Shown here piece by piece: positions 1 through 8,829 of a stretch of DNA of 26,486 bases. The DNA comes from an uncultured Alphaproteobacteria bacterium (GTDB lineage Bacteria; Pseudomonadota; Alphaproteobacteria; RF32; CAG-239), in the NCBI GenBank assembly GCA_910577205.1, contig CAJTMA010000020.1, positions 1 through 26,486 of the forward strand, given 5' to 3'. Under the pieces are notes generated by a model, which searched no databases, was not told the DNA's origin, and was given only the letters and a program-made list of their open reading frames with translations. Each line of letters starts with the position of its first letter. The first letter of the stretch is position 1. The position numbers were made by a program, and so were the translations under genes.

Positions 1-2
1 GG

Positions 3-902
3 GCGACCGGCGCGAAGACCTGCTGGAGCGGCACGGTCAAGAAATTTGACACCTGTAAGGAATGCTGCGATAGCAGTTTTTATAAGTACGACAGCAGCAA
101 CTGTAACGGAGGAAAAGTTTTAGGAGGATATAGCTGTGGTACGAAATATAGTCAATGCAAGGATTACAACGACCCCAATTATGAGTTTACCTGTGATGAT
201 GAGGATTACATTGACAATCATCTGGACCAATTTGAGAGTGCGCCGTATTTATATTCTGATGGAACTGTAAGCACTCAACTTCTTTCCGGAAAAACGCCGA
301 TTGCAATTGTTATCAGTCAGGAGGAAAGGTTAGCTATCGCACTCAAAAGAAAAGTTTCAGCATGGTTTGGAGCAAAAGAATATACGGCATGGAAGAATTT
401 GGATGAACAAAATAAAGGCTATAGTGATGTTGCTAGGGATTACTTTAGTTATACGGATGTTCCCACTTTGTCAGTATGTAAGCCTTATTCTTACCAAGGT
501 GGAGATAAATGTGATCCGGATGGTTTTGAAAATACCCAAAAGCTAATTAAATTTGCTGATGAAACCGGATTGGAGCTACCTGCCGTCGAATATGTTAGAA
601 ATTATTCGCCGGATAATGTCACAACGCCCGCTCAGTGGTTTGCCAAAGGAAAATGGTTTTTGCCAAGTTTGAGGCAGATGTATCTGCTTCTTGATAAAAA
701 GAATGTGCTGGGCAATTACGTTGCCCGTCGTAAAATAGACAATACGGCTGTTGCGCATTACGTTAGTCTGTGTAGTATGACCTATTGGACATCAAACCGA
801 GGAGAAAGCTCTATCACGTGGTTCGTCGGTAGTAATACCGGTAACTACTGGGGGTATTATAAACCTATTGAAGTAGCAGCTCTGCCCATGCTCCGTTATT
901 GA
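3..902 (+). CDS. Cys-rich surface/secreted protein with DUF1566-like C-terminal domain (5' partial)
   Basis: The frame is open from the first base of the window to a TGA at 902, so about 299 residues are visible and the N-terminus lies outside. The first ~55 residues are Cys-rich (TCWSG, CKECCD, CGTKYSQC). The rest resembles the DUF1566/Lcl-type domain: TPIAIVIS strand, WFLPSLRQMYLL, YWTSN, then a C-terminal LPMLRY. A TTG at 399 could be read as a start, but the open frame and Cys-rich coding upstream make a truncated larger protein far more likely. Its Cys-rich module matches one in the secreted protein encoded at 18058-20058, so the two belong to one family. Such proteins are usually exported; the signal peptide would be outside the window. 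Function is unknown; adhesin or envelope roles are only inference. Confidence 0.75.
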   Translation, partial: ATGAKTCWSGTVKKFDTCKECCDSSFYKYDSSNCNGGKVLGGYSCGTKYSQCKDYNDPNYEFTCDDEDYIDNHLDQFESAPYLYSDGTVSTQLLSGKTPIAIVISQEERLAIALKRKVSAWFGAKEYTAWKNLDEQNKGYSDVARDYFSYTDVPTLSVCKPYSYQGGDKCDPDGFENTQKLIKFADETGLELPAVEYVRNYSPDNVTTPAQWFAKGKWFLPSLRQMYLLLDKKNVLGNYVARRKIDNTAVAHYVSLCSMTYWTSNRGESSITWFVGSNTGNYWGYYKPIEVAALPMLRY

Positions 903-919
903 TGCTTGATAAAAAACTA

Positions 920-949
920 AAAATCCCTTGCCGTTGAACAAGGGATTTT
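920..949. terminator. Bidirectional rho-independent terminator
   Basis: The 11-bp arms AAAATCCCTTG (920-930) and CAAGGGATTTT (939-949) are perfect complements around an 8-nt loop, with A/T runs on both sides. It lies between the convergent Cys-rich gene (ends 902) and uvrA (ends 952), so it can serve both. Confidence 0.85.
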
Positions 950-951
950 CT

Positions 952-3762
952 TTAGCCTAACTTTTGTTTCAAATATTTAGCGGTGTAGCTGCCCTGAACT
1001 TGTGCTACTTGTTCGGGTGTGCCTTGGGCAATAATCCTGCCGCCGCCGTCACCGCCCTCAGGACCGATGTCGACAATGTAGTCCGCTGTCTTAATAACAT
1101 CAAGATTATGTTCAATAACAACCACCGAATTGCCTTGTTCAACCAAGGCCTGCAAGACTTTCAGCAGTTTATTGATATCCTCAAAATGCAGCCCGGTTGT
1201 CGGCTCGTCCAAAATATACAAAGTCTTGCCGGTTGCGCGTTTGGATAATTCTTTGGAGAGCTTGATACGTTGTGCTTCCCCGCCGGAAAGGGTTGTTGCC
1301 TGCTGTCCGAGATGAATATAGCCCAAGCCGACTTTTTGCAAGAGTTCCAAACGGTTGCGAATAGACGGGATGGCGTCAAAAAACTTATGGGCTTCATCCA
1401 CTGTCATATCCAGCACATCAGCAATGGATTTGTCTTTATATTTGACTTCCAGCGTTTCGCGATTAAAGCGTTTGCCCTTGCAGACATCGCATTCCACATA
1501 AACATCCGGCAAAAAGTGCATTTCAATTTTGGTGACGCCGTCGCCTTTGCAAGCCTCGCACCGCCCGCCGGCAACATTGAATGAAAACCGTCCTGCAGCA
1601 TATCCTCTGGCTTTGGCTTCCGGCAACCCGGCAAACCAATCGCGAATATGCGTAAACAGCCCGGTATAAGTTGCCGGATTGGAGCGCGGTGTCCGCCCGA
1701 TAGGCGATTGGTCAATATCGATAATCTTATCAATATTTTCCACGCCGATAAGCTTATCATAAATTCCTGTTTGTTCGCGCGAACCGTTAAGCTCTTTATT
1801 CAGGCCTTTGAATAAGGTTTCTAAAATCAAAGACGATTTGCCGCCGCCGGAAACGCCAGTGATACAGGTGAGCGTCCCGAGCGGTATTTTTAATTCGACA
1901 TTCTTAAGATTGTTGGTTTTAGCGCCTTTGACCCCGATAAATTTGCCGTTTCCTTTGCGTCGTTTGGCAGGAACTTCAATAATTTTATTGCCGTTCAAAT
2001 ATTGTGCGGTCAAGCTGTTGGGATTTTTAAGAACCTCGTCAACCGTGCCTTCCGCCGTGACATAGCCGCCTTTTTCTCCCGCGCCCGGCCCCATATCTAC
2101 CAGATAATCTGCGGCGCGTATGGCATCTTCGTCATGTTCAACGACAATCACCGTGTTGCCGATATCCCGCAGCCGGGTCAATGTTTCCAGCAAACGGTCG
2201 TTATCGCGTTGGTGCAAACCGATTGACGGTTCGTCCAAAACATACATCACGCCGGTCAATCCCGAACCGATTTGCGAAGCCAGACGAATACGCTGTGCTT
2301 CCCCGCCGGATAATGATCCTGACTGCCGGGAGAGGGTAAGATAGTCTAATCCGACATTATTTAAGAACGTCAGGCGGTCAATAATCTCTTTCAAAATCTT
2401 ATGAGCAATTTCGGCTTTCTTTTGCGGCAGTTGTGCTTCAACCCCGGCAAACCATTCTCGCGCTTTTTTGATGGACATCTCGGAAGTATCCATAATATCC
2501 ATGCCGCAGATTTTGACAGCCAGAGCTTCTGGCTTTAAGCGTTTGCCTTGGCAGAATTCACAAGGTGCGGCCGACTGGTATTTAGAAAATTCTTCGCGTA
2601 CCCATGATGAATCCGTTTCCAAAAACCGCCGTTCCATATTGGGAATAACCCCTTCAAAAGGTTTGTCTGAAACAAAAGAGGAATAATACATCGGCACGCA
2701 GACATTGCCCGAACCGTATAAAATTATTTCTTTGGCTTTTTCTGGCAAATCTTTCCACGGTGTTGCCGGCGAAATGTTTAAGAAGTCGCACAAGGAGGTG
2801 ATTGCCTGATTGTGAAAAGAAGAACGAAATCCATCCCAGGGGGCAATAGCGCCTTTGTTCAGCGATAAGTTGGGATTGGGAATAATCAAAGCCGGATCCA
2901 TATATAATCTTGCTCCGATACCGTCACAATGCGGGCAAGCCCCGAACGGATTGTTAAATGAAAACAGCCGGGGTTCGATTTCTTCAATTGTAAATCCGGA
3001 AACCGGGCAGGCAAATTTTGATGAAAAGGTCGTCCTTTCGCCATCCGCGGTATTTTCGACATAGACAATGCCGTCGCTGAGTTTCAAGGCTGTTTCCAGA
3101 GATTGTGCCAGGCGTTCTTCCATGCCTTCCTTGATAACCAAACGGTCAACCACGACTTCAATATCGTGTTTAATATTTTTGCTTAATGCGGGAACATCTT
3201 CAATCCCGTACATTTCGCCGTCAATTTTGAGGCGTTGGTAGCCTTGGCGTTGCAAAGCTTCTATTTCTTTTTTGAACTCGCCTTTTTTGCCGCGGGCAAC
3301 CGGGGATAACAACAGAAGTTTAGAACCTGCGGGAAACTCGATAATCTTGTCAACCATCTGCGAAACGGTCTGCGATTCAATAGGCAGTCCGGTGGCGGGA
3401 GAATAGGGCGTGCCGGCACGAGCCCACAGCAAACGCATATAGTCATAAATTTCAGTAACCGTTCCGACGGTTGACCGCGGATTATGCGAAGTGGTCTTTT
3501 GCTCGATTGAAATTGCCGGAGATAATCCCTCAATAGAGTCAACATCGGGTTTTTTCATAAGTTCCAAAAATTGGCGGGCATAAGCAGACAAGCTCTCCAC
3601 ATAACGGCGCTGCCCCTCGGCATAAATCGTGTCAAATGCCAGAGAGGATTTCCCCGAACCGGACAAACCTGTTACAACTGTCAGTTTGTTTTTCGGAATA
3701 GAAATATCCACATTTTTAAGGTTATGCTCTCTTGCGCCTTTAATTTCAATTTTATCGTTCAT
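952..3762 (-). CDS. uvrA: UvrABC excinuclease subunit A
   Basis: DNA-damage recognition ATPase of nucleotide excision repair; acts as a dimer with UvrB in the cytoplasm. Two ABC modules are visible: Walker A GLSGSGKSS (residues 32-40) and GVSGGGKSS (about 636), two LSGGEAQR signatures, and Walker B LDEPSIGLH and LDEPTTGLH. The C-terminal zinc module is intact (CEAC, then CDVC after FLPDVYV). The first zinc module begins CPVSGF, lacking the second Cys of the E. coli form but keeping CPHCDG; this variant is common in alphaproteobacteria. I chose the ATG at 3762 (936 aa, the family's usual length) because GGGAGA sits 9 nt upstream; the longer frame to 3825 adds an unrelated 21-residue leader. 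Monocistronic and divergent from the binding-protein gene. Confidence 0.97.
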   Translation of the reverse strand: MNDKIEIKGAREHNLKNVDISIPKNKLTVVTGLSGSGKSSLAFDTIYAEGQRRYVESLSAYARQFLELMKKPDVDSIEGLSPAISIEQKTTSHNPRSTVGTVTEIYDYMRLLWARAGTPYSPATGLPIESQTVSQMVDKIIEFPAGSKLLLLSPVARGKKGEFKKEIEALQRQGYQRLKIDGEMYGIEDVPALSKNIKHDIEVVVDRLVIKEGMEERLAQSLETALKLSDGIVYVENTADGERTTFSSKFACPVSGFTIEEIEPRLFSFNNPFGACPHCDGIGARLYMDPALIIPNPNLSLNKGAIAPWDGFRSSFHNQAITSLCDFLNISPATPWKDLPEKAKEIILYGSGNVCVPMYYSSFVSDKPFEGVIPNMERRFLETDSSWVREEFSKYQSAAPCEFCQGKRLKPEALAVKICGMDIMDTSEMSIKKAREWFAGVEAQLPQKKAEIAHKILKEIIDRLTFLNNVGLDYLTLSRQSGSLSGGEAQRIRLASQIGSGLTGVMYVLDEPSIGLHQRDNDRLLETLTRLRDIGNTVIVVEHDEDAIRAADYLVDMGPGAGEKGGYVTAEGTVDEVLKNPNSLTAQYLNGNKIIEVPAKRRKGNGKFIGVKGAKTNNLKNVELKIPLGTLTCITGVSGGGKSSLILETLFKGLNKELNGSREQTGIYDKLIGVENIDKIIDIDQSPIGRTPRSNPATYTGLFTHIRDWFAGLPEAKARGYAAGRFSFNVAGGRCEACKGDGVTKIEMHFLPDVYVECDVCKGKRFNRETLEVKYKDKSIADVLDMTVDEAHKFFDAIPSIRNRLELLQKVGLGYIHLGQQATTLSGGEAQRIKLSKELSKRATGKTLYILDEPTTGLHFEDINKLLKVLQALVEQGNSVVVIEHNLDVIKTADYIVDIGPEGGDGGGRIIAQGTPEQVAQVQGSYTAKYLKQKLG

Positions 3763-3852
3763 GTTGTTTAATCTCCCGCAGGACAATATAGTAATATGTA
3801 AGCCAAAAGGCAATACGAAAAACAACGTGGATACAATGCGTCATAAAAAACT

Positions 3853-3880
3853 TGCATTTTTCAAAACGCTATAATATTAT
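3853..3880 (+). promoter_or_regulatory. Putative sigma-70 promoter of the binding-protein gene
   Basis: TTGCAT (3853-3858), 16-bp spacer and TATTAT (3875-3880); the alternative TATAAT at 3870 lacks a well-spaced -35. Transcription would start near 3887, at the edge of the palindrome 3888-3899. Predicted by eye only. Confidence 0.45.
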
Positions 3881-3887
3881 CCGCCCC

Positions 3888-3899
3888 GTTAACGTTAAC
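3888..3899. promoter_or_regulatory. Perfect 12-bp palindrome, possible operator
   Basis: GTTAACGTTAAC is its own reverse complement and is made of two GTTAAC units. It lies just downstream of the putative -10 and 15 bp before the ATG at 3914, in the region shared with divergent uvrA. The position suits a repressor site; no regulator can be named. Confidence 0.4.
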
Positions 3900-3913
3900 T
3901 ATCATTGAAATTT

Positions 3914-5032
3914 ATGCTGAAACCATATTTGAAAATAGCTTGTGCTTTAAGCTTTGCCTGTGCTGCTGACGCCCATTGCGCAATTAATGTCGGAATTATT
4001 GCGCCGTTAGCGGGAGAATATCAGGCTGTCGGGCAGGAGCTTGTGTCCGGCGTACGCACCGCGGTAGATGAGATAAACAATCAAGGTGGCCTGAAAGGCA
4101 AGAAAATCAATCTGGTTTTGGTGGATGACCAATGCGATGACCGTATCGCCGTTTCTACGGCTCAGATGATGGCGGTAAATGCATCCGAGCGTGATAAAAT
4201 GTCTTTGGTTATTGGGCCTTATTGCTCTAATTCTCTGCAGAAAATTGCCGCCGTTTATGCCAAAGCCGGCATTTTGCAAATTATTCCGACCTCTGCCAGC
4301 AGCAGCATCAAGTCTGAAAATCACAAGGGACTGGTAAAAATGGTCGGCTATAAAACCCGTCAGGCCGGGGATTTCTTTAATTTCTATCAAGAACATTTTC
4401 CCGACAGAAAAGTGGCGCTGATATATGACCGTAATAACAAAGATGTGGTCGACGTGGCTGCCGAATTGCAAAAGCTGTTTACGGATTCCGGCAAAGCCGC
4501 CGCATTCCAGTCTTATAATTTTCAAAACTATGATGACGATTATGACCGCATCGCCGAAGATGTGCTTAAAGACGGCAACAAAATTACTTATATTCTCGGC
4601 AAGTCCAAGCGGGTGGCGCGCATGGCCAAAACCCTGAGGAGCGAGCGTGAAGATTTTGTGCTGTTCGTGAATAAATATCAGGCGCAGAAAGATTACCGCG
4701 ATACCTTGGGGAAAAAAGCCGAAGGAACTTTTGTGGTGGCGCTTCCGTCACTGAAAGACAGCCCCGATTTTGCCGAAACTTTGGTGAAGCTTCGTCTGCT
4801 TGGCGTTGAGCCGGAAGGGCTTTCGGTTTATGGTTATTCTGCTGTCCAGCTATGGAAAGAACTTGTTGAAAAAGCCGATTCGTTTAAGTATGACCATTTA
4901 GCGGAAACTCTGGCGGAAAACAAGTTTGATACCGGCTGGGGAGAGATGATGTTTAACAATGGTGACCCAAGCAATTCAGTAGGTTACGGCATTTATCAGA
5001 TAAAGAACGGCGAATATGCACAGGTCTACTGA
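3914..5032 (+). CDS. Branched-chain amino acid-type ABC transporter substrate-binding protein
   Basis: Periplasmic binding protein of the Leu/Ile/Val (LivJ-like, Peripla_BP_6) type I fold, predicted to bind an amino acid or amide in the periplasm. A signal peptide (MLKPYLKIACALSFACAADA, cleavage near residue 20-24) precedes the family's opening strand INVGIIAPLAGEYQAVGQEL. Typical blocks follow: GVRTAVDEINNQGG, LVLVDDQC, VIGPYCS, IIPTSAS and the KVALIYDRNN hinge region. Length (~372 aa) is normal. ATG 3914 is preferred to a TTG at 3905 with no better ribosome site; no clear Shine-Dalgarno is visible for either. No permease or ATPase genes adjoin, so it is an orphan between uvrA and ssb, genes that are neighbours in many proteobacteria. 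It may serve a distant transporter or a sensory role. Confidence 0.88.
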   Translation: MLKPYLKIACALSFACAADAHCAINVGIIAPLAGEYQAVGQELVSGVRTAVDEINNQGGLKGKKINLVLVDDQCDDRIAVSTAQMMAVNASERDKMSLVIGPYCSNSLQKIAAVYAKAGILQIIPTSASSSIKSENHKGLVKMVGYKTRQAGDFFNFYQEHFPDRKVALIYDRNNKDVVDVAAELQKLFTDSGKAAAFQSYNFQNYDDDYDRIAEDVLKDGNKITYILGKSKRVARMAKTLRSEREDFVLFVNKYQAQKDYRDTLGKKAEGTFVVALPSLKDSPDFAETLVKLRLLGVEPEGLSVYGYSAVQLWKELVEKADSFKYDHLAETLAENKFDTGWGEMMFNNGDPSNSVGYGIYQIKNGEYAQVY

Positions 5033-5106
5033 TTTCGGTTTTAATCTGAAATAATTCAATATATACTTCCTCCAGTTTTTAATTTAATCAGAATAGGTAC
5101 ATCACA

Positions 5107-5577
5107 ATGGTTGGAAGTATTAATAAAGTAATCTTGGTTGGTAATCTCGGTGCTGATCCGAAAGTGGCAAATACGGCTAACGGCGCAAAAATCGTTAACC
5201 TGAACGTTGCGACATCTGACAGCTGGAAAGACAAGCTCTCCGGCGAACGCAAGGAAAGAACCGAATGGCATCGTGTTGTCATTTTTAACTCCCAGCTGGC
5301 TGATATTGCCGAAAGATATTTGCGTAAAGGGTCTAAAGTTTATCTGGAAGGTTCTCTCCAGACCCGCAGATGGGAAGATAACAACGGCCAGGAAAAATAC
5401 ACAACCGAAGTTGTGTTGCAGAACTTCTCCGGCAACTTGGTACTGCTTGACGGTCGCGGCGATGGCGTTCCTGCCGGCGGCAACGATGTCTTCTCCGGTT
5501 CGGCTTCCAATTCTGGATGGGATAACTCCCCGGCGGCTGCTCCTGCTGCTGATTTGGACGATGATATTCCGTTCTAA
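5107..5577 (+). CDS. ssb: Single-stranded DNA-binding protein
   Basis: Coats single-stranded DNA in replication, recombination and repair and recruits partner proteins through its acidic tail. The OB-fold opens with MVGSINKVILVGNLGADP, continues with TEWHRVVIFNSQLADIAERYLRKGSKVYLEGSLQ, and is followed by a Gly/Ser/Ala-rich linker from about residue 115. The C-terminus is the conserved DDDIPF tip used for partner docking. At 156 aa the length is normal. The start is unambiguous from family alignment, though the upstream AGG is weak. A possible promoter has TATACT at 5062-5067. A strong terminator follows directly, so the gene is probably monocistronic. Confidence 0.97.
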   Translation: MVGSINKVILVGNLGADPKVANTANGAKIVNLNVATSDSWKDKLSGERKERTEWHRVVIFNSQLADIAERYLRKGSKVYLEGSLQTRRWEDNNGQEKYTTEVVLQNFSGNLVLLDGRGDGVPAGGNDVFSGSASNSGWDNSPAAAPAADLDDDIPF

Positions 5578-5589
5578 GCTTTTAATAAT

Positions 5590-5621
5590 AAAAAAGAGGT
5601 TCGTAACAGAACCTCTTTTTT
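5590..5621 (+). terminator. Rho-independent terminator of ssb
   Basis: Stem of 13 bp: A-rich arm ending GAGGTTC (5590-5602) and GAACCTC followed by a T run (5609-5621), loop GTAACA. It begins 12 nt after the ssb stop codon. Confidence 0.93.
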
Positions 5622-5927
5622 GTTGCATTCTATGCGCCCTTGTAAAAGCCAAGGTGCTGGGACAACACCGCTTTGCGCCGCTGATTATCTCCTCGGGTTT
5701 GCCGGAGAATATCGTTGTCAAAGTTTCTTATGTTTCAAATGGCGTTTTTTTGCGTTTTTCTGCTTTTTTTGTTAACCATTTAACTCTTCAAAAAATATAA
5801 AATCAAAAATAAAGCGGTTTTTTTGCCCGTACAGCGCAATCAGGTGTTTATAAGTTAATAAAATCGTTAGAATAAATCAGCCGCATTTGTTATTATCTGA
5901 ACAGTTTAAAAGTGAAAGGTAATAAAA
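5622..5927 (+). other. Intergenic region upstream of gyrA
   Basis: About 300 bp with no convincing gene on either strand. It becomes AT-rich towards gyrA. Two weak promoter candidates are visible: TTAACC (5772-5777) with TATAAA (5796-5801), and TGTTTA (5845-5850) with TAGAAT (5868-5873). A small hairpin TCTCC/GGAGA near 5690-5710 lacks a T run. The segment around 5630-5730 is less AT-rich than the rest and could be a decayed gene, but I recognise nothing in it. Confidence 0.4.
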
Positions 5928-8744
5928 GTGACTGAAGAAAACATACCTGTGGTAACCAAGACGGAAGACATTACCCCGATTGACGTTTCGGAAGAAATGC
6001 GCCGCTCATACCTTGATTACGCCATGAGCGTTATCGTGTCGCGCGCTTTGCCGGATGTCCGTGACGGACTGAAACCGGTGCACCGCCGTATTATTTATTC
6101 TATGTTTGAAAATGGCTATGACTACAATCGCCCGTTCCGTAAATCTGCGCGTATCGTCGGTGACGTGCTCGGTAAATATCACCCGCACGGCGACAGCTCT
6201 GTTTATGAAGCTATGGTGCGTATGGCTCAGCCGTTTTCCATGCGCGTGCCGCTGGTAGACGGGCAGGGTAACTTCGGTTCTATGGATGGTGACTCTGCAG
6301 CCGCCATGCGTTATACTGAAGCCCGCTTGGCAAAAGTCGCCCATTCGCTGATTGACGATATTGATAAAGATACCGTTGACTTTATGCCCAACTATGATGA
6401 AACTCTGCGTGAACCGACGGTTTTGCCGGCCTCTTATCCTAACCTGCTGGTTAACGGCGCTAACGGTATTGCCGTCGGTATGGCCACCAACATCCCGCCG
6501 CATAACCTCGGCGAAGTGTTGAATGCTTGCTGCGCCTATATTGATAATCCTGAAATCACGATTGATGACCTCATCAGCATTGTTCCCGGCCCGGATTTCC
6601 CGACCGGCGGTTTGATTTTGGGGTATGGCGGCGCTAAATCCGCTTATTACACCGGCCGCGGGTCAGTTATGATGCGCGCCAAAGCAACGATTGAAGAATT
6701 ATACAAAGACCGCGAAGCCATCATTGTTCATGAAATTCCTTATCAGGTTAACAAAGCGGCACTGATTACCCGCATTGCCGAACTGGTGAAAGAAAAGAAA
6801 ATTGAGGGGATTTCTGAAATCCGCGATGAATCTGACCGTCAGGGTGTCCGCGTTGTCATTGAAGTCAAACGCGATTTCCAAGCGGATGTTGTTTTGAACC
6901 AGCTTTACAAGTTCACGCCGCTGCAAACCAGCTTCGGTATGAATATGCTGGCAATTAATAACGGCCGCCCGATGATGATGAATCTGAAAGATATCATTCA
7001 GGCCTTTATCGAATTTCGCGAAGAAATCATCCGCCGCCGCACGATTTTTGAATTGAACAAAGCCCGTGACCGCGCCCATGTTTTGGTCGGTTTGGCCATT
7101 GCGGTGGAAAATATTGACCCTGTTATCGAACTTATCCGTAATGCACCCAACCCGCAGGAAGCCAAAGACGCTTTGCTGCGTAAATCTTGGCCGGCAGGGG
7201 AAGTCGAAGCTCTGGTTAAATTGATTGACGAGCCTGACCGCAAAGTTGAAAACGGCACTTACCGCCTGTCAGAAGCTCAAGCCAAAGCTATTTTGGACTT
7301 GAAACTGCAGCGCTTGACCGGTTTGGAACGGGATAAGATTCACGAGGAATTGATTACCATCGGTGAAGAAATCAAAGAATGCCTGTCAATTTTGGCAAGT
7401 CGCGAAAAACTTTACGGCATTATGCGTGATGAATTTGTTGCTATCCGCGACGAATATGCAACGCCGCGCCGTTCAAAGATTGAAGACATTGAATACGATA
7501 CTGATATTGAGTCTTTAATTCAGCGCGAAGAAATGGTCGTCACCGTAACCGAAGCTGGTTATATCAAACGCGTGCCTCTGAATGCCTACAAAGCGCAGAA
7601 ACGCGGCGGTAAGGGCAAATCCGGCATGACAACCAAAGACGAAGATTTTGTAACCCGCCTGTTTGTGGCTTCTACCCATACGCCGGTACTCTTCTTCTCG
7701 TCTAAAGGTCTTGTTTACAAAATGAAAGTTTACAAGCTGCCGTTGGGTTCTCCGACTTCCAAGGGCAAACCGTTTATTAACCTGCTGCCGCTGGATGAGG
7801 GCGAAACCATTACCACGGTTATGAAGCTGCCGGAGTGCGAAGACGATTGCAAAGATATGTCCATTATGTTTGCCACCTCTCAAGGCAATATCCGTCGTAA
7901 CTCGCTGATGGACTTTGTCAACGTTCAGAGCAACGGTAAAATTGCCATGAAATTGGATGAAGGCGATAAGCTGATTAACGTCCGTATCTGCCATGAAGAT
8001 AATGACGTTATGCTGGCTGCTCGCAGCGGTAAATGCATCCGCTTCCCTGTTACCGATGTCCGTGTCTTTGTCGGCCGTAATTCGACAGGTGTCCGCGGTA
8101 TCAAACTGGCAGACGGCGATGAGGTTATTTCCATGTCCATTCTGCTGCACAGCGATGCTACTTCGGAAGAACGTGATGAGTATTCGCGTGTTGCTTCCGC
8201 AATGAAACGCATTGCTGCCGAACGCGGTGATGACAGCTGCGTCAGCCCTGAAGATACCGGATTGCTGAATGTCCTGTCTGCTGATAAGTTTAAGGAAATG
8301 GCAGAACGCGAACAGTTTATCCTGTCCGTTACATCCACCGGTTACGGTAAGCGCACATCCTCTTATGAGTATCGTGTTACCGGACGCGGCGGCCAAGGGA
8401 TTGCCAATATGGAAATGTCTGCCCGCAATAAGGAAATTGTCAGCTCCTTCCCGATTGAGGACGGTAACCAGATTATGATGGTGACCGACGGTGGCAAGTT
8501 AATCCGTATGCCTGTGGCCGATATCCGTATTGCCGGCCGTAAGACACAAGGGGTAATCTTATTCCGTACCGGAGATAACGAAAAAGTCGTTTCCGTCACT
8601 TGGCTTGATGCTGATGATGGCGATGATGAAGAGCTGGAAGAGGAAACCGGCAGCGAAGTCCTTGGCGACAGCGTGGCTGATCCCGAAGATAACTTCGATA
8701 CAGTCAGCGAACCGGAAACAGCTTCTGCCGCTGATGATGAATAA
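5928..8744 (+). CDS. gyrA: DNA gyrase subunit A
   Basis: Breakage-reunion subunit of the A2B2 gyrase, introducing negative supercoils. Catalytic Tyr129 lies in AAMRYTEARL. The quinolone region reads HPHGDSSVYE: Ser90 equals E. coli Ser83 and Glu94 equals Asp87. The gyrase-specific GyrA box is QKRGGKG (residues 557-563), which separates it from ParC. The C-terminal beta-pinwheel carries a charged insertion (LLHSDATSEERDEY to about AEREQF) typical of alphaproteobacteria, and the tail is strongly acidic. Length is 938 aa. The start is GTG at 5928 with GAAAGG 8 nt upstream; no nearby ATG fits the family N-terminus. A GC-rich terminator follows, so it is probably monocistronic. Confidence 0.97.
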   Translation: MTEENIPVVTKTEDITPIDVSEEMRRSYLDYAMSVIVSRALPDVRDGLKPVHRRIIYSMFENGYDYNRPFRKSARIVGDVLGKYHPHGDSSVYEAMVRMAQPFSMRVPLVDGQGNFGSMDGDSAAAMRYTEARLAKVAHSLIDDIDKDTVDFMPNYDETLREPTVLPASYPNLLVNGANGIAVGMATNIPPHNLGEVLNACCAYIDNPEITIDDLISIVPGPDFPTGGLILGYGGAKSAYYTGRGSVMMRAKATIEELYKDREAIIVHEIPYQVNKAALITRIAELVKEKKIEGISEIRDESDRQGVRVVIEVKRDFQADVVLNQLYKFTPLQTSFGMNMLAINNGRPMMMNLKDIIQAFIEFREEIIRRRTIFELNKARDRAHVLVGLAIAVENIDPVIELIRNAPNPQEAKDALLRKSWPAGEVEALVKLIDEPDRKVENGTYRLSEAQAKAILDLKLQRLTGLERDKIHEELITIGEEIKECLSILASREKLYGIMRDEFVAIRDEYATPRRSKIEDIEYDTDIESLIQREEMVVTVTEAGYIKRVPLNAYKAQKRGGKGKSGMTTKDEDFVTRLFVASTHTPVLFFSSKGLVYKMKVYKLPLGSPTSKGKPFINLLPLDEGETITTVMKLPECEDDCKDMSIMFATSQGNIRRNSLMDFVNVQSNGKIAMKLDEGDKLINVRICHEDNDVMLAARSGKCIRFPVTDVRVFVGRNSTGVRGIKLADGDEVISMSILLHSDATSEERDEYSRVASAMKRIAAERGDDSCVSPEDTGLLNVLSADKFKEMAEREQFILSVTSTGYGKRTSSYEYRVTGRGGQGIANMEMSARNKEIVSSFPIEDGNQIMMVTDGGKLIRMPVADIRIAGRKTQGVILFRTGDNEKVVSVTWLDADDGDDEELEEETGSEVLGDSVADPEDNFDTVSEPETASAADDE

Positions 8745-8764
8745 ATAAGTTATTTATCAGCTTT

Positions 8765-8790
8765 AACCCCGCCATAACGGCGGGGTTTTT
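8765..8790 (+). terminator. Rho-independent terminator of gyrA
   Basis: AACCCCGCC (8765-8773) pairs with GGCGGGGTT (8779-8787) and is followed by a T run to 8790. It begins 20 nt after the gyrA stop. Confidence 0.93.
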
Positions 8791-8791
8791 G

Positions 8792-8820
8792 TTGACTTAT
8801 TGTTATTCTGCGTGTAAAAC
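8792..8820 (+). promoter_or_regulatory. Putative sigma-70 promoter for the structured RNA / HTH unit
   Basis: TTGACT (8792-8797), 17-bp spacer, TAAAAC (8815-8820), placed immediately after the gyrA terminator. The predicted start near 8826 is 4 nt before the first paired base of the structured RNA at 8830, which supports both calls. Confidence 0.55.
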
Positions 8821-8829
8821 TGCATTCAC

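Noticed and set aside
3763..3825. Longer UvrA N-terminus starting at 3825
   Set aside because: The extra 21 residues do not belong to the UvrA family, and a good ribosome site (GGGAGA) precedes the ATG at 3762.
5056..5721. A 221-codon minus-strand frame antisense to ssb
   Set aside because: It is the mirror of a well-conserved ssb gene, has no recognisable domain and crosses the ssb terminator.
7515..8396. A 293-codon minus-strand frame within gyrA
   Set aside because: It lies entirely inside gyrA, which has full-length family identity; the frame is a codon-usage shadow with no domain or ribosome site.
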